In this document: positions 11,391-22,888 of the stretch, piece after piece
Position numbering within the stretch: position 1 is the first letter of the stretch
How the letters are laid out: every line of letters begins with the position of its first letter
Source of the DNA: Aplidium turbinatum
Taxonomy: Eukaryota > Chordata > Ascidiacea > Aplousobranchia > Polyclinidae
Reading direction: 5' to 3'
Assembly: GCA_918807975.1 (NCBI GenBank)
Contig: OU964921.1
Span: forward strand, 44,108,498 to 44,172,497
DNA length: 64,000 nt
Notes under the pieces: model-generated
Databases searched by the model: none
Told to the model about the DNA's origin: nothing
The model's input: the letters and a program-made list of their open reading frames with translations, nothing else
Position numbers and translations under genes: made by a program

Positions 11391-12245
11391 GAAAATTCGG
11401 TACCCGGACATTTTGCCGAAACCCATTTTGCCGAAAGAACTAATTGCCGAAAGGACTAAATGCCGAATGGACAAATTGCCGAAATTATACAAATGCATTT
11501 TATGTATTATCATAACCTAATAACACATAAATGTCATTCAGAAACAGATTTCACTCACAAATTATGTGCGACAGCGCGTAAGTATCCGACAGAAGTGTCA
11601 TATGTATAAGCAAACGTCTAATACTGATCTCCAAAACCTGTGGAGACTGCATAGCCTATAGCCTATACTTATAGATGAGACTTGGTGTCACTTCAAACTA
11701 ATACTAATTTCCAAAAACTGTGGATACTGTATATAAAGCAATTTTTAGGCAAACAACAGTAGCAAAGTAATTACTACAGTATTTCAAAGCCACTGCTTGC
11801 ATGGTAACGAGACTTGGTGTCACTTCAAAATAATTATCAGTTCAAAGGCATTGCTTGCATAGCAATGAGACTTGCGACTTGGTGTCACTTCAAAATAATT
11901 ACCAGTTCAAAGGCACTGCTTGCATAGTAACGAGACTTGGCGTTGCTTCAAAGTAATTTTTAGGCAAACAAACAGTAGCAAAGTGATTCTATTTTAAAAG
12001 CACTGCTTGCATAGTAACGAGACTTTGTGTCACTTCAAAGTAATTTTTTCCAAATTGTTTCGGCAATTTGTCCATTCGGCAATTAGTCCTTTCGGCAATT
12101 AGTCCGTTCGGCAATTAGTCCTTTAGGCAATTTGTCCATTCGGCAAAATGTCCTTCGGCATAATGTCCTTTCGGCAAAATGTCTTTCAGCAAAATGGGTT
12201 TCGGCAAAATGTCTTTCGGCAAAATGTCCGCGCACGGAAAATTCT
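11391..12245. mobile_element. DNA element with inverted clusters of TTGCCGAA repeats
   Basis: The left end (11391-11490) is a run of about 19-bp units such as GGACATTTTGCCGAAA and GGACTAATTGCCGAAA. The right end (12055-12240) is a longer run of the same units in inverse orientation. The outermost blocks GGACATTTTGCCGAAA match in inverted form. The middle carries five or so imperfect tandem copies of a unit containing GAGACTTGGTGTCACTTCAAA. There is no coding capacity. It lies just inside a Kelch-gene intron, a few bases beyond the 5' splice site. Confidence 0.6.
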
Positions 12246-12252
12246 CCCTTAC

Positions 12253-12411
12253 CTATCGCGTACATAGTAGTGTTGGTTGCAACAGCAGCAAGCCATCTTC
12301 TTGGGAAGAGCATTGAAGATACTATGGACCATGATCCGACTCTGGGATCAAATCTTTCAACCGACGCCAACGTTTTTCTTTTGTTGTGACCCCCCAGGGA
12401 ATAAACGCAAC
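12253..12411 (-). CDS. Kelch-repeat protein exon
   Basis: On the minus strand the acceptor GTGACGTGCAG precedes 12411 and the donor ATAG/GTAAGG follows 12253. The 159-nt exon is entered in phase 1, completing the Gly codon begun in the exon at 13567-13710, and is left in phase 1. It encodes VYSLGGHNKRKTLASVERFD, then W-SIVSSM, and a final MYAIG. This matches the Kelch blade pattern: GG, a spaced Y/F-D, W, M, then Y-x-x-GG. KLHL proteins of this type are usually CUL3 ubiquitin-ligase adaptors, but no BTB part is seen. The next exon (lower coordinates) was not found; a transposon starts almost at the donor. Confidence 0.8.
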
Positions 12412-12527
12412 CTGCACGTCACAATCACTCATTGTTAGCTTCGTTTTAATCCATTTTTTCCAATGATATATTTCTAATGAAAAAGTAAAGATCTCAAAAT
12501 GTAGATACTAAACTCATGCTCAGCAAA

Positions 12528-12559
12528 CGTTTCGAAAACTAAACTGTCTTCATCTTCAG
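12528..12559 (-). other. Hammerhead-like motif (degenerate) in the Kelch intron
   Basis: The minus strand reads CTGAAGAT, then GAAGAC...GTTTTC (which can pair), then GAAACG. It has the hammerhead core order with a variant first box. Stem I/III are not identified. Confidence 0.25.
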
Positions 12560-13020
12560 TGCTATAAATGCAAGTCCTGTAATTTGTAATAATATTAAAT
12601 GCAAGTCCTGTAATTAGTAATAATATTAAATATAAGTTCTGTAATAAGTTTCATTCAATACCGGTACATCGAAATCTAATTTTACATTTTCAAACTGTTA
12701 TTCTTGTTGTAATTTGGATTTTTGAATGATCTGATGAAAAAATACCATCATTTCTAGTAGAAAAGAGTCAAATGTTTTGACGCACAATCTAAAGCTTTCC
12801 TTCTTCTTTTTATAAAAAAGTCTGAGACCTATCTTGTAAATTTATAAATAGCGTGAGCTTGTGGCTACTTGAGATAAGCACTCCCCTTGACCACATACAT
12901 GTAACCCTAACCCACTGGAACTCATACTCTTTTACGTTTTGGTCCCACTTTGTTGTCTAAAAGATTTTAGAATTTACATGTCACAACTTTTGGTGAATGA
13001 TTTTCTTCATCACTGCAATG

Positions 13021-13223
13021 CTTGTATTTTCCAATCCACGCTTTCGCCCGGTGGTTAAACATTTAGATTAAGTGAACAAAAAGACAATGAATTCCTAGCG
13101 TCCGCATTCAAGCGTAGCATTTAGTGTCTTGTCAAAAGCACAGCCGCATGCTCTTGAACAGAGTTAAACCGGCGCTCTTTTGAGCCTTTTACAAGGCTTT
13201 AACTACTCGGCTGTGCAGCCGGC
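13021..13223 (-). repeat. tRNA-derived SINE, family A (minus copy)
   Basis: The reverse complement starts with a tRNA-like AGCCGAGTAGTTAAAGC and continues to GAGCGCCGGTTTAACTC, CAAGAGCATGCGGCTGTG and a tail CACTTAATCTAAAT...ACCGGGC. These are shared in order with the copy at 5258-5478. It lies in the Kelch intron 12412-13566. Confidence 0.65.
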
Positions 13224-13566
13224 TTAGGCTATAATATGAAATGTAAATTATAAATTCATCAGTTAACTCATAATGGTTTCTGTGTTTCTTTTCCTTTTTT
13301 GCTTGTGTTTAGCACAGAATACTGAAAAGTTTGGGTGTTCATCAGGACAATTATCGTTTCTAGCAGTAGTTGCAACGTTCATCTGATGAAGGAAGGTCTT
13401 TACAAAATGTTAATACATGGTGTTTTCTATTAATTAAACGTTGACGCTATATACATTGTTTCATAAAATGTGAAATCAATTCCTTGCACTGCTCCTGGGT
13501 GTAGATGCTTCCCTTTATTTTCTTGGCTACATCCCTGGTTATGCAAATCTCCAGTTCACAAGTTAC

Positions 13567-13710
13567 CTTGATAAGTGATAACGGCATGCCCGCACCTCTG
13601 CTCCTTCATGTCTGCAATGGTTTGCCATTGATTGGCACTTGCGTCAAACATCTCACAGCGAGATAAAAACTCTCCACTGCCCTTGGCTCCTCCAACCACC
13701 ACTAACTTTC
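13567..13710 (-). CDS. Kelch-repeat protein exon
   Basis: The minus-strand acceptor TGTACCATTGACAG precedes 13710 and the donor CAAG/GTAACT follows 13567. The 144-nt exon encodes KLVVVGGAKGSGEF, RCEMFDASANQWQTIADM and RCGHAVITYQ. This is one Kelch blade with VVVGG, the Asp-containing turn, Trp and Met at the expected spacing. Its end phase (1) matches the exon at 12253-12411, and the two joined give a continuous 101-codon Kelch segment. Upstream exons, at higher coordinates, were not found in the repeat-rich DNA that follows. Confidence 0.8.
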
Positions 13711-14277
13711 CTGTCAATGGTACAAATTATGCAAAAGATTTTAATTTATCGTAAAATTGCGTCATGGTTTTGTACAAATAACAAGGAGCAAACAAAACCA
13801 ATAACAACACGGCATTTAACTTTACAAAAGAAACCGGAATTGCTAACGTTTTCAGCTTTATGTAGCCTACATCCAGGTCTTTAACAAGCCTTTGAACAAA
13901 CCAATTTTTAAACACGAAATGCTAGAGAATTGCCCAGAAAAAACGATTCAAACATTTGAGAATACACGCAATCGCTTTAATACGAGATTAGTCCCATACA
14001 GAAAAGTTTATGTGGCAAAGCGTATGTCCTACAATTTACTCTACAGTAGGTATTATGGTAAAGATCAGAAGAAAATACTTGCGAACATTTCCGCAAATAT
14101 TTTCTCCTCCAATGACAAGGAAGCTTTTGTCTAGAGACAAAGAGGTGTTTGATGACAAATAAGGATGCTCACCAAACATTCGTTATGCACAATTGTTTTC
14201 ATCATATGAAATATATCAGTTTTGCACAAGCTTACTTGACATACAGCCATTATTTGACGGAAGGCACTTTAACATGC
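13711..14277. other. No gene recognised (Kelch intron)
   Basis: This is AT-rich DNA upstream of the Kelch exon. The short open frames match nothing I recognise. Confidence 0.4.
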
Positions 14278-14486
14278 AGATATCCAATCCAACCACTAAC
14301 CAATCAGATGCTACGTTACCTGTCCAATTGTGACCATTCCAGCATTCAGTCAGAGAATTAATTATTACTTTGAACTTTGTTTGGTAATTACAGAAGAAAA
14401 AGACCTATAGTAGAGGTGGGAATCAAACCCACGTCAATGTAATGACTACCACCGCCCTAACCCAATGCGCCAAGTCAACCGATGGC
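14278..14486 (-). repeat. tRNA-derived SINE, family D
   Basis: The reverse complement has A-box-like TTGGCGCATTGGGTTAGGGC and B-box-like GGTTTGATTCCC. The body contains CTTCTGTAATTACCAAA, TGGTCACAATTGGACA and CTGATTGGTTAG. A plus-strand sister copy lies at 15190-15420. Confidence 0.65.
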
Positions 14487-14732
14487 AAAGCGATGATTTA
14501 ATTTAGCTAGAATTTGCGTTTTTCCTTTATTCTACCTAAACGCAACCTTGATGACGTCATGAACAGCGTAGCTTTTGATTGGTTCGTGGTTTATTAGAAA
14601 TCTGCTTTTTAAAGTGCCTTCTTCTTCTTCAACAGATTAATCATGTATGATCAGCTGTGATCTCTCTTATGAACTGCCTCCATTTTTTTCTGTCTATCTT
14701 TTGTAGTGCCTTTAAGGTGCCTACCTTTTGTT

Positions 14733-15033
14733 TTTAATATCTTTATCCTGCATTGCGGGAGAGCGAACTTGAGCGCTATGCATCTGTGTACGCCTTCCGA
14801 CGTACACCTGACCCACGCTGTTGCCGACGGCAATGTCTGTTTCCGGTTGTCTACTCTACTTATGACTTAAATTTGGTACTACCCATTACTCGAAATCGAT
14901 CACTGGGTAAAGGCAATTATCGTAAAGTTTCTTGCCCAGAGAAACAACAGCAAGTGCTGGTGGCTGGAGTCGAACATGCAGGCTCTTGACTGCGAGCCCA
15001 ACGCGCTAACCACTCGGCCACTGCTGCCGACTA
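14733..15033 (-). repeat. tRNA(Ser/Leu)-like SINE, family B (minus copy)
   Basis: The reverse complement begins GGCAGCAGTGGCCGAGTGGT, then AGCGCGTTGGGCTCGCAGTC and the B box TGTTCGACTCC. The body runs through TTTCTCTGGGCAAGAAACTT to a tail near TGCAGGATAAAGAT. The box A (TGGCCGAGTGGTTA) is that of class II tRNAs. It is nearly identical to the plus-strand copy at 29317-29612. Confidence 0.8.
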
Positions 15034-15041
15034 CCTTATTT

Positions 15042-15472
15042 GACACCAGTGTAAACGGTAGCCACTTTAACAAGTCGAAATTCTGCCACTGAAATTGATT
15101 AGAATGCAACCGCCAACCAATCATAAGCTACGGTTTAAGTGACGTAAAAAATGGCGAAAAGAAGATCATAGAAAGCAAATTAAGTGATGGATTTTTTGTC
15201 AGCTGGTTGGCTTAGGGGTTAGGGTTAGGGCTAGAAAGTAGTCATTTCATTGACGCGTGTTCGATTCTCATCACTGCTATTGCTCTTTTTCTTCTGTAAT
15301 TACCAAATAAAGTTCAAAACAAGCATTAACTCTCTGGATGAGTGCTAGAAGGGTCACAATTGGACGGTAGCCTCTTATAACACGTTCTGATTGGTTGGCG
15401 GTTGCATTGTAGTCAATTTCAGTGGCAGAATTTCGACTTGTTAAAGTGGCTACCAGTGTAAACACTGCACTG
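15042..15472. repeat. Inverted repeat with arms of about 80 bp around a SINE D copy
   Basis: The block GCCACTTTAACAAGTCGAAA with CAATGCAACCGCCAACCAAT-like sequence occurs at about 15045-15120 and inverted at about 15395-15472. The right arm is continuous with the 3' part of the SINE D copy. This looks like two head-on copies of the same SINE tail, or a MITE built on it. Confidence 0.5.
15190..15420 (+). repeat. tRNA-derived SINE, family D (plus copy)
   Basis: It has TGGCTTAGGGGTTAGGG and the B box GTGTTCGATTCTC. The body CTTCTGTAATTACCAAATAA and GGGTCACAATTGGACGG is shared with the minus copy at 14278-14486. Confidence 0.65.
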
Positions 15473-15486
15473 ACGAGACCGGTGAA

Positions 15487-15796
15487 GCAGTCCAAGAGTT
15501 ACTGCATGCCAAAAGTTACAAGAGTTGCCAAATATTTCATTTAAATTTTATTTAATTTTGTTTCAAAAAAATAATTAAATTTTTAACCTCTCAAAAGGTC
15601 AGTTTAATAATTACAAGTATTTTGTAATGTTAACTGAAAAGCTTGCATTAGTTTGAGAGCAATGAATTCATTACACTTAGTTAAAACAATTTTCGCTTTT
15701 CTATCGATTGTGAAAACGCCTGGCACCGCTGGTAACTTTTGGACTGACAGTAACTTCCAGACTGCAACGCCGCAGAAGCAGTCCAAAAGTTACTGC
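15487..15796. repeat. Dispersed GCAGTCCAAAAGTTACTGC repeat
   Basis: GCAGTCCAAGAGTTACTGC (15487) and GCAGTCCAAAAGTTACTGC (15778) flank about 270 bp. The complementary GTAACTTTTGGACTG lies near 15730. Related words recur at about 21601-21700. This is probably a MITE family with these words at its ends. The rest to 16562 holds no recognisable gene. Confidence 0.35.
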
Positions 15797-16667
15797 TATT
15801 GTAAGTGGGTGTGCTTTTTCGAAATTCTTTTGGGAAAACTTGTAAATGGACTGAAACTTCACTTGGTCAGTAGATTAAACCCTCTGCAAGTGTGCGAAAG
15901 ATGAATCCCAAGGATAAATATTCTCACCACGAAACCATAATTCTAGACTTTTAAGTTTCGTGCCACGTGTTTTCAATGGGAGTCCAACGGAAATTCATTG
16001 GAATCACAAAGTGTTCAACACTTTCGTAAAAGCTAAAGCTTTCCCCGGGTGTGAGACTGTGATAGCCTACTCACTGAAGGTTGATGGCGTTTTGACTACT
16101 GGTTGGCCTACATGTAGCCTAAGTTACTTTATATTTCTTCAAAACGGTAATTATGAAAAAACAGACCAAAAATAGGCTCAGTGCTTCATTCACTAGAAAA
16201 CTTTGGTTTTAACTTTCATGAAATAGGCCTACATAAAATATAGTCAAAGACTATGTTCATCAACTACAACTCAAGACCAGCGGCTAACAAGTCAGCCTTC
16301 AAATGCAAACTTTGTACGATATATTAAGGCCTGTTGCTGTAGGCTATAGCTTATTAAATGCCACCGATTCGCGTATAGCCCGATTTAAACTTTAAAATGT
16401 TTGGAGCGATGATCAATTAAATTATTTGTTTCAACAGAGCCATAGGCTATAGCCTACAATGAGTCAATAAAACACTCATAATACTACATTGTGAATCGTA
16501 GGTTGCATTATAGCACAATCAGGATGACAGCAAAATACTATAAGCTAAGTGGTCATCTAGTCCAGGGCTTCCCAAACTGGGGGTTGCGTCCCCAAAGGGG
16601 TCGCGTAACGAATTTCAGGAGTCGCAGAAAGTATACCAATTTGCACAAGGTAGCTACTGCATATTAA

Positions 16668-19600
16668 CCCTTTGCTTTTCAACGTTTTTTTGGAAGTTAA
16701 CTGCTCAAGGGGGGGCCGTTTTTGGATCAAATTCAATCAGCTGTTACGTGTTATCCGCTGGTGCTACTTCAACAGAAGTTGCACTGGTGTGAAAACAAAT
16801 CATTTGTCTAGAAGTTTGAAAAGTCATTATTTTAAACTTTTATATGTTAAACTTGATATTTCAATTTTTGCAAAGGTACCCAAAAACGACAATTTTGATT
16901 TATCTTGCCGCTATTTAATTACCATGCTAATCCGATTTCATGCAAAGTTCTGAATAACAAAGAGCTCAATCGACTGCACGAAGTGTGTGTGCGGTGTGCC
17001 GAATCATTGCATTGATAAAGATTTGCGAGCAAATCTTATTGCAAGCTACTCACTGATTCTAAAATAGTTACAATCAGAGTAATATTGTTACACGAATTTG
17101 AAAAAAACAAAACTGCGTTTGTTGTCTTACATTTTTGTCCTAAACTAATGCATTCCTAAACTCATGGCTAGCTTCTAGTTTTATGGAACCAAATTTCTCA
17201 TAAGTAACACCTTAGCCTACTTGAATAGCTGTTTACATTTTCGTTTGTGTATTTTAGGTCTACAATTGAGTTTGTAGTATGAATATTTTTAGTAGAGAGA
17301 AGACAATTGAACAAGTTGTTGAAATTATCTGAAATTTCTAAGTTCAAATCAGGTGCTTTTGAAATTGTGGATTTGTGTCAAGTCGCATCACAAATATCAT
17401 GCAGGCTCCATCATAAGTCATTTCGCTTACGGGTGTTCATAAACATGACTCATAAATTACATCCACAAAAATACAGCATTTACATCAACAAAGCTAAGTT
17501 CGAAGCCCACTTTTTATTGAAGATTGCGTCAATCAATTTGAAAATACATTTTTAGTCCGCCAGCGTCGAAACAATGCAACAGCGAATTGAGGAACATGCG
17601 TAAACAAAGGAAATGTGAAATAACCCACAGTCAGCAAATCTACATAAATTTAACGTTTACGAATGTTGAATCAATGTAAATAGACTGGATTGCTGACTGG
17701 GTCCTTATTGTTTGAAGCACAAAAAATACGCGTAAAGGCGACAACATCAGCAAGGCAGTGATTATGTTTCTGGACAAAAAAAAATTAACTTTTGACTTCA
17801 AAGATAAAAATGATTATAACGAAGCTTCAAAGTTTGTCGTAAAACATTTTGCAGAGATACAATAAACATAATCACTTTGTGCCAGATTGTGAGAAGACTT
17901 CCTAGATTCTTTCCAACCATATGCATGATTGCAAATTATTTTCTATAACTTTATATTGCCAAAAAATGGCTTCTTTGTTGAAACAACGTGGCTACAATTC
18001 TATAAAAAATTCTTAGGTCTACTACATTGAAGTAATGAAAACAATTTTTGTGATTTTGCTGATGACGTTTTACAACATCCGAAAAGTAAAAAATAATAAT
18101 GATGAATTATTTTACAAAACCGTGGTTTGCAAGCGCTTCACAAAAAATTGTTGGGGGAAAATTTACTATTAGACATAAAACGTTTGTAAAAGAAAATTGT
18201 CGGTTTACGTATTTATAATGTTTATTGCGCTGTTATCGAATTATAAACTGCCTGTGTTGTCTACCTTTGTGGTTGCCGGCCAGCTTAGAGCAGCATGCAA
18301 ACTAAACGTTTATGGTATTTGCATCGTGTTATGATTCTCGAAAATTTCCCACAAGGTCTTTATTTTTATCGTGATATTTTCTGCCTCTTCTGTCCTAAAC
18401 TTGAAGTTATTGTGCAGCACAATCCACATCGGTTTTTAGACTCAGTCTTCATTGAAAATCTTTGTGTGGTGCATCATTTCAAGTAGTGTCTTCCCCTAAA
18501 CTGTTACACAAATCCTCCAAAACCAGGTTGATTATTATGTATCTTACAGCCGTTGAGAGCCCGTTATTGTATGTGTAGAATTATTACTGTAGATGTCTGA
18601 CTAAATTCATGCCAAAGTCGAGCAAATTCTGCTTTCGGGATCCTTGCCGTTATTTACGGTATTTTTTGTTGATAAGTTTAGGCAGCATTTTTCCAAGATA
18701 AATGAAGACATCGGTATTGTTCGTCACTTAGATTTAGTTTTCTCAGCATTGTTTATTCATTCTTTGATCCACTAGTTTGTCCCACTTTTGGTATAATTGG
18801 ATCGTTTATAAATGGCGGGTCTTCACAATAGCCGGCCTCTTATACATTGGGGCAACGTGTTCAGATGTTGAATCAATGAAGAAGAAAGCTGATTTGTTGT
18901 TTGTCTTATGTGACGCCTAACTTTATGCCTCGTCTACATTACAAAATATTTTGTAATGTACATTATGTACATTGTACATTTTGTTTGTACATTACAAAAT
19001 ATTTTGTAATGTAGATGAGGCATTATCATCTTTATTTTGCGCTCTTTGGAACAAACCACAGTGCACGGTGAAACAAAAATACAGGACATAACAACAAGTA
19101 GGCGACATAAAGCAGGGAAGGGACGCCATCGAGTTAGCTGCTACGTGTAAATGGAGCCTATATCACAATTTTGAGTGTATCTCACAATTACTGTTTGCAA
19201 AAACGCTATTTCTCCGGCTTCTCCCAAAAGCATTTGCAGTGATACATTTCCTCAATTGCAAGTTTTGTCAATGAGAGCATTTTCATAGAACGTTTATTTC
19301 GAAACCAGATTTTCGTGTCTTTACCCAAGAGAAGATTTCTTATTGTAACGTTTTTTATTCGTCAATGAATATTATCTGCTTGAAACAACTGTTTTGAATA
19401 GTTTGTGGCCTCCATAGCCTACTATTTTGATCCTGGATTGCTATTCTTCTTTGTAGAGCTGATAACGCAAAAAACGTTTGCTATTATTGTTTCTAATTAA
19501 CAGCTTTGTGATCACTGGCTTTTCTTTGTAGCATAAGAAATAACGCGCTTTGTATTATTGAGGTCAAACCAAACAAAGGAAAGCAAGAGGATGCTTCTCT

Positions 19601-19890
19601 CTGCTCGCGCATATCGATGCACGAAGCAATTATGAGCTTATGGCTTGTTATCGCAATGTAATCCATTTCACGCTTTGCTGGAAGTTAGCTAGAAATAGCA
19701 AAAATTCACTAAAATCTTAAATTTACAAGAAAACTACACAACTTTTAGCATCAAATTTAATATCATCAGATCCGCCTGGCAATTTTAGGAAAAGTCAAGA
19801 AAAACCAAGTGCATGTCGTTACTGTGCTTCAAATAATTAAAGGAAATTTGAGGGGGGGCCAAATCTGGCCTCCCTTTGAGGAGCAAAGTG
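16668..19890. mobile_element. piggyBac-type element nested in the hAT element
   Basis: TTAA lies on both sides (16664-16667 and 19891-19894). The ends are TTAACCCTTTGCTTTTCAA and, inverted, TTAACACTTTGCTCCTCAA, with G-rich runs just inside both. The hAT transposase frame resumes right after the right TTAA. About 3.2 kb of the interior has no recognisable transposase. Confidence 0.6.
18925..19023. repeat. Near-perfect 99-bp palindrome
   Basis: ATGCCTCGTCTACATTACAA at the left is mirrored at the right (one mismatch), and ACAAAATATTTTGT occurs in both arms. The central spacer is TTATGTACATTGTACATTTT-like. It could extrude a long hairpin. It looks like a small foldback MITE inside the piggyBac-type element. 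Confidence 0.7.
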
Positions 19891-19896
19891 TTAACA

Positions 19897-20450
19897 CTTC
19901 TGTGCGAGATGCTGTGACAGTTATTAACTTTATTAAGAGTCACGCACTCTATAGCCTGCCCGTATTTTTGAAAATTTATGAGGTGAAATGGAATCGGAGT
20001 TAAAAACTCTTTTACTGCATCTTGAAGTGGCTTTCAAAAATCAAAGCTTTAAAATGGCTAGCCAATTAACGTTGAAAACTGAAATCGTGATTTTTCCAGC
20101 AGAATAAAATTCAGTCTTGGTCCACCATTTTCGCATCTAGCTTTTGGAATTATGCCAAATGTCAGATTTTCTCGAAAAACTGAACGAATTTAATTTGTCC
20201 TTCCTAGGAGAAAACATCAATATTTTGCATTGAAATTTAAAAAATTGAGGCGTTCATCAAAAAATTGAACATCTGAAAACCAAAATTTTAAAATGATTTA
20301 TTTGAAATGTTCTCACTTCGCCTACTGTTCCAACCTAAGCAACATTGAAACCGTCTTGAGACTAGCTTTAACTAACATTGAGCCACGATTGGACTTGCTT
20401 TGTAGCAGATGGCAGTCACACCCATTCACATTGCTTTTTTGTTTTGTTTC
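19897..20450 (+). pseudogene. hAT transposase relic (ZBED5/FAM200-like)
   Basis: Pieces in order are VRDAVTVINFIKSHALYSLP, a TLLLHLEVAF segment, FLEKLNEFNLSFLGENINIL, and SNIETVLRLALTNIEPRLDL. They follow the order of the central region of ZBED-type hAT transposases. Several stops lie between pieces, so it is dead. It belongs to the hAT element 16563-21258. Confidence 0.7.
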
Positions 20451-20544
20451 CAGTAGGCTACCCATAGGCTTCGTTATGATGGTCAGAAATAAATAAATAC
20501 AAACTGAACTGAGTGCCGGTAAATTGTTTTTGGTTTTTGTTTGA

Positions 20545-21080
20545 TCTAAGCTTTTCTTCTTCTTCATCGTGTGTCACACAGCCGTATCCCAAAACATCAA
20601 GCAAGCTCTTGCTGTATCGTTGAATTCGGCCAATTCCTTTGCAGAGCACTTTGCTTTTAGGTCAGAGCATTCGAGTAGATGTTGCATTGTTTGCTCCAGT
20701 CTTCATTTGCAACTTGTACTCCCCATGGAATACCCCCAGTGTCTCCCTGCCAATACCAGTTCTTAAGCGGTTGAGGCATCGCCAATACTTCCACGGTTCA
20801 CGCTTTCCGGGAGGAAGGCCCTCTACTGGTGAGAGCTCCATATTGGCCAATATCGGTCCGGCTGCCAGTCCCTCCTGCGATAGTTAAACCCGCACTTTGG
20901 CGGCGACATCGTCTAATGGAACAACTGAGGCAAGGAAACTTTTTCTTGATTTCAGACGCCAGTGTGCTGGAGTCTGGCCATACAGGGGGTGTTTCAAATC
21001 CATATCCTGGCAAGACCTTTCCTTTCTGCTTGTCACGCTTTTACTAATGTTGGAGAGAGCAATTGCAGACAGAATGTGCA
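20545..21080 (-). mobile_element. LINE 3' fragment
   Basis: The minus strand shows HPLYGQTPAHWRLKSRKSFL, then LNRLRTGIGR, MQHLLECSDL and ARACLMFWDTAV before a stop. After that comes CACACGATGAAGAAGAAGAA, the usual tail of this LINE type. The reading frame shifts between pieces. It is the C-terminal cysteine-rich end of a non-LTR retrotransposon, inserted in the hAT transposase region. Confidence 0.65.
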
Positions 21081-21258
21081 GCGACGTAATGTTGGCTGGT
21101 TTGAGACAACCTGTAATCAAACCAACTAACATCACGTCGCTTTTCAATAAACATAACAAATGCATATTTCGCATTTTTTGTCATTTTAATCGTAAGGGGT
21201 CGCGACAAATTTTAGGAGATTAAAAGGGGTCGCGAGCAAAAAAGTTTGGGAAGCCCTG

Positions 21259-22646
21259 ATCTAATCAATCACCTCCCCATGCAAATTTATTTGCCAACGC
21301 ACGTAAGGCACGGACACAACTTCAAATGGTATGATACAAACAAATCAGGTTAAAATGATAGCCTACGGTACGTAAATTGTTAGGTTACAAATTCAAATTT
21401 CATTCCAAAACAGCAACAATTTCTGGTACAAAACTCATCTTTTAACTTTCATCTTATTTTCGCTTCATTCCCAATTACGTTTCTGCTGTAAATCATGTTG
21501 TTAAGATGCAATGGTGGATAATTCTTCATGTTCAACATGTTTCCAATGTTGAAATCATTTATACAAATCTGCTGCAAGCGTCAAATCTGAAAAAACTGTT
21601 TTAGTAACTTCTGGACTGGCAGTAACTTTCAGACCGCGTATACGCGGTTCAGAAGTTACGGTAACTTTCAGACCGCAGTAACTCCTGGACCGTTACACCG
21701 GAAGGTCGCAACAGTGCGCACTGTCTGCAGTTATATATATATATGTTTTTTTGGGGGGGGTTGTGGCCGTGCTAACTACATACATATACTTGTTGGGTGA
21801 TACTATATGAACTACTATTCAGGCATGTATTAATCATGCATTTGACTGTTACTTTTGCCTTACCATACTGCCCCAAGTATTGAATAAGGAAAATCGGGCT
21901 GACATTGAGTTTCCTCATGTTTCCACTGCACTACGACATGTGTAGCATGATGCTGATGACCCTGACTTATCCAATCCATTCCTGTATATCCAGTGACAGA
22001 ACAGTGAACAGAGTGATAGTGACTCAAGCATGGCATCAGATTCTCATGCTTCCTTGTCTGACTGCTTTGAACCCAAAACACGATGCGACCACCAATTGTC
22101 ATTGAGACATCCAGAGTTACTTGCGGGTTACTCACGGTTGTAATAGTGGAAACTTACAGATAAAGCTGTCACTGTTCGTGAACGAGGAAAGAAGTTCATT
22201 GACATTTTTTCTAACAAGGTGATAGATGATGGGGTCCAGGTGACATTTTTCCAGAATGGCCGTTTCGGCGAGTCCGATTTGGCAAATCCGACTTGGAGAG
22301 CTCCCTATTCGGAATTTTTTCGAAAATCCAACGACATCTTCTGTAAATCCAACGACGCCTTCGGTTTATTTAGAGAATTTTGTATTTTATTCCACAATAT
22401 CGTTTCTTTTCCATTCTTTTGCATATTTTATTCCACCTTCTTTGCGTCATGTTCATGTCATTTGTCATGTCATTCACTTTTTAAATAAGCTTTTTATTGA
22501 TTTATATGATATTTCAAATATATGTCACCCAGTGTTTACTTTTGAGTGCCTTCAGCCTGTGAGTTAGTATTTTGAACAGACTGTTCAAAATATTTGTTTT
22601 ACATCAAAACAACCTTTTTTACAAAAAGATGCTGTAACTCATAGAC
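21259..22646. other. Repeat-rich stretch with one coding-like relic
   Basis: It contains the AGTTACTG/CAGTCC-type words at 21601-21700, a short (TA)n run near 21733, and at 21887-22138 (+) a frame with ADIEFPHVSTALRHV and DADDPDLSNPF. That frame looks protein-like but is broken by stops, and I do not recognise it. No functional gene is supported. Confidence 0.35.
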
Positions 22647-22818
22647 TTCTGAAAAGAAGAAGCTTCAAGATCAAGCACCGTTGGTTCGACTCTCGGAGTG
22701 TGCGCTTGAGCAACGCACTGCTTTACAAGTAACCACTGCTTTACAAGTATGCAAAACTGCCAGGATTAAGCTCTGCAAGAAGCTTTCCCAGTCCAAGGAT
22801 AAAGATTCGATCAATCGT
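22647..22818 (+). repeat. tRNA-derived SINE, family C (partial)
   Basis: It shares GAAGCTTCAAGATCAAGC, the B box GGTTCGACTCTCGG, GTGCGCTTGAGCA, CTGCCAGGATTAAGCTCT and GGATAAAGATTC with the fuller copy at 50965-51275. The 5' tRNA head and part of the body are missing. Confidence 0.65.
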
Positions 22819-22888
22819 TACACTCATAACTTGGTTAATCCAATGATGCTGCACTCAGATGAACTAATGATTTCACCATGTACTGTAG

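Larger units (their letters stand above)
16563..21258 (+). mobile_element. hAT element (4.7 kb) with nested piggyBac-type element and LINE
   Basis: The termini are CAGGGCTTCCCAAACT and the inverted AGTTTGGGAAGCCCTG. 8-bp flanks ATCTAGTC (16555-16562) and ATCTAATC (21259-21266) differ at one base. Subterminal GGGGTCGCG words resemble the element at 8881-9920. Transposase remains lie at about 19897-20450. A TTAA-flanked element fills 16668-19890, and a LINE tail lies near 20545-21080, so at least two later insertions occurred. Confidence 0.8.
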
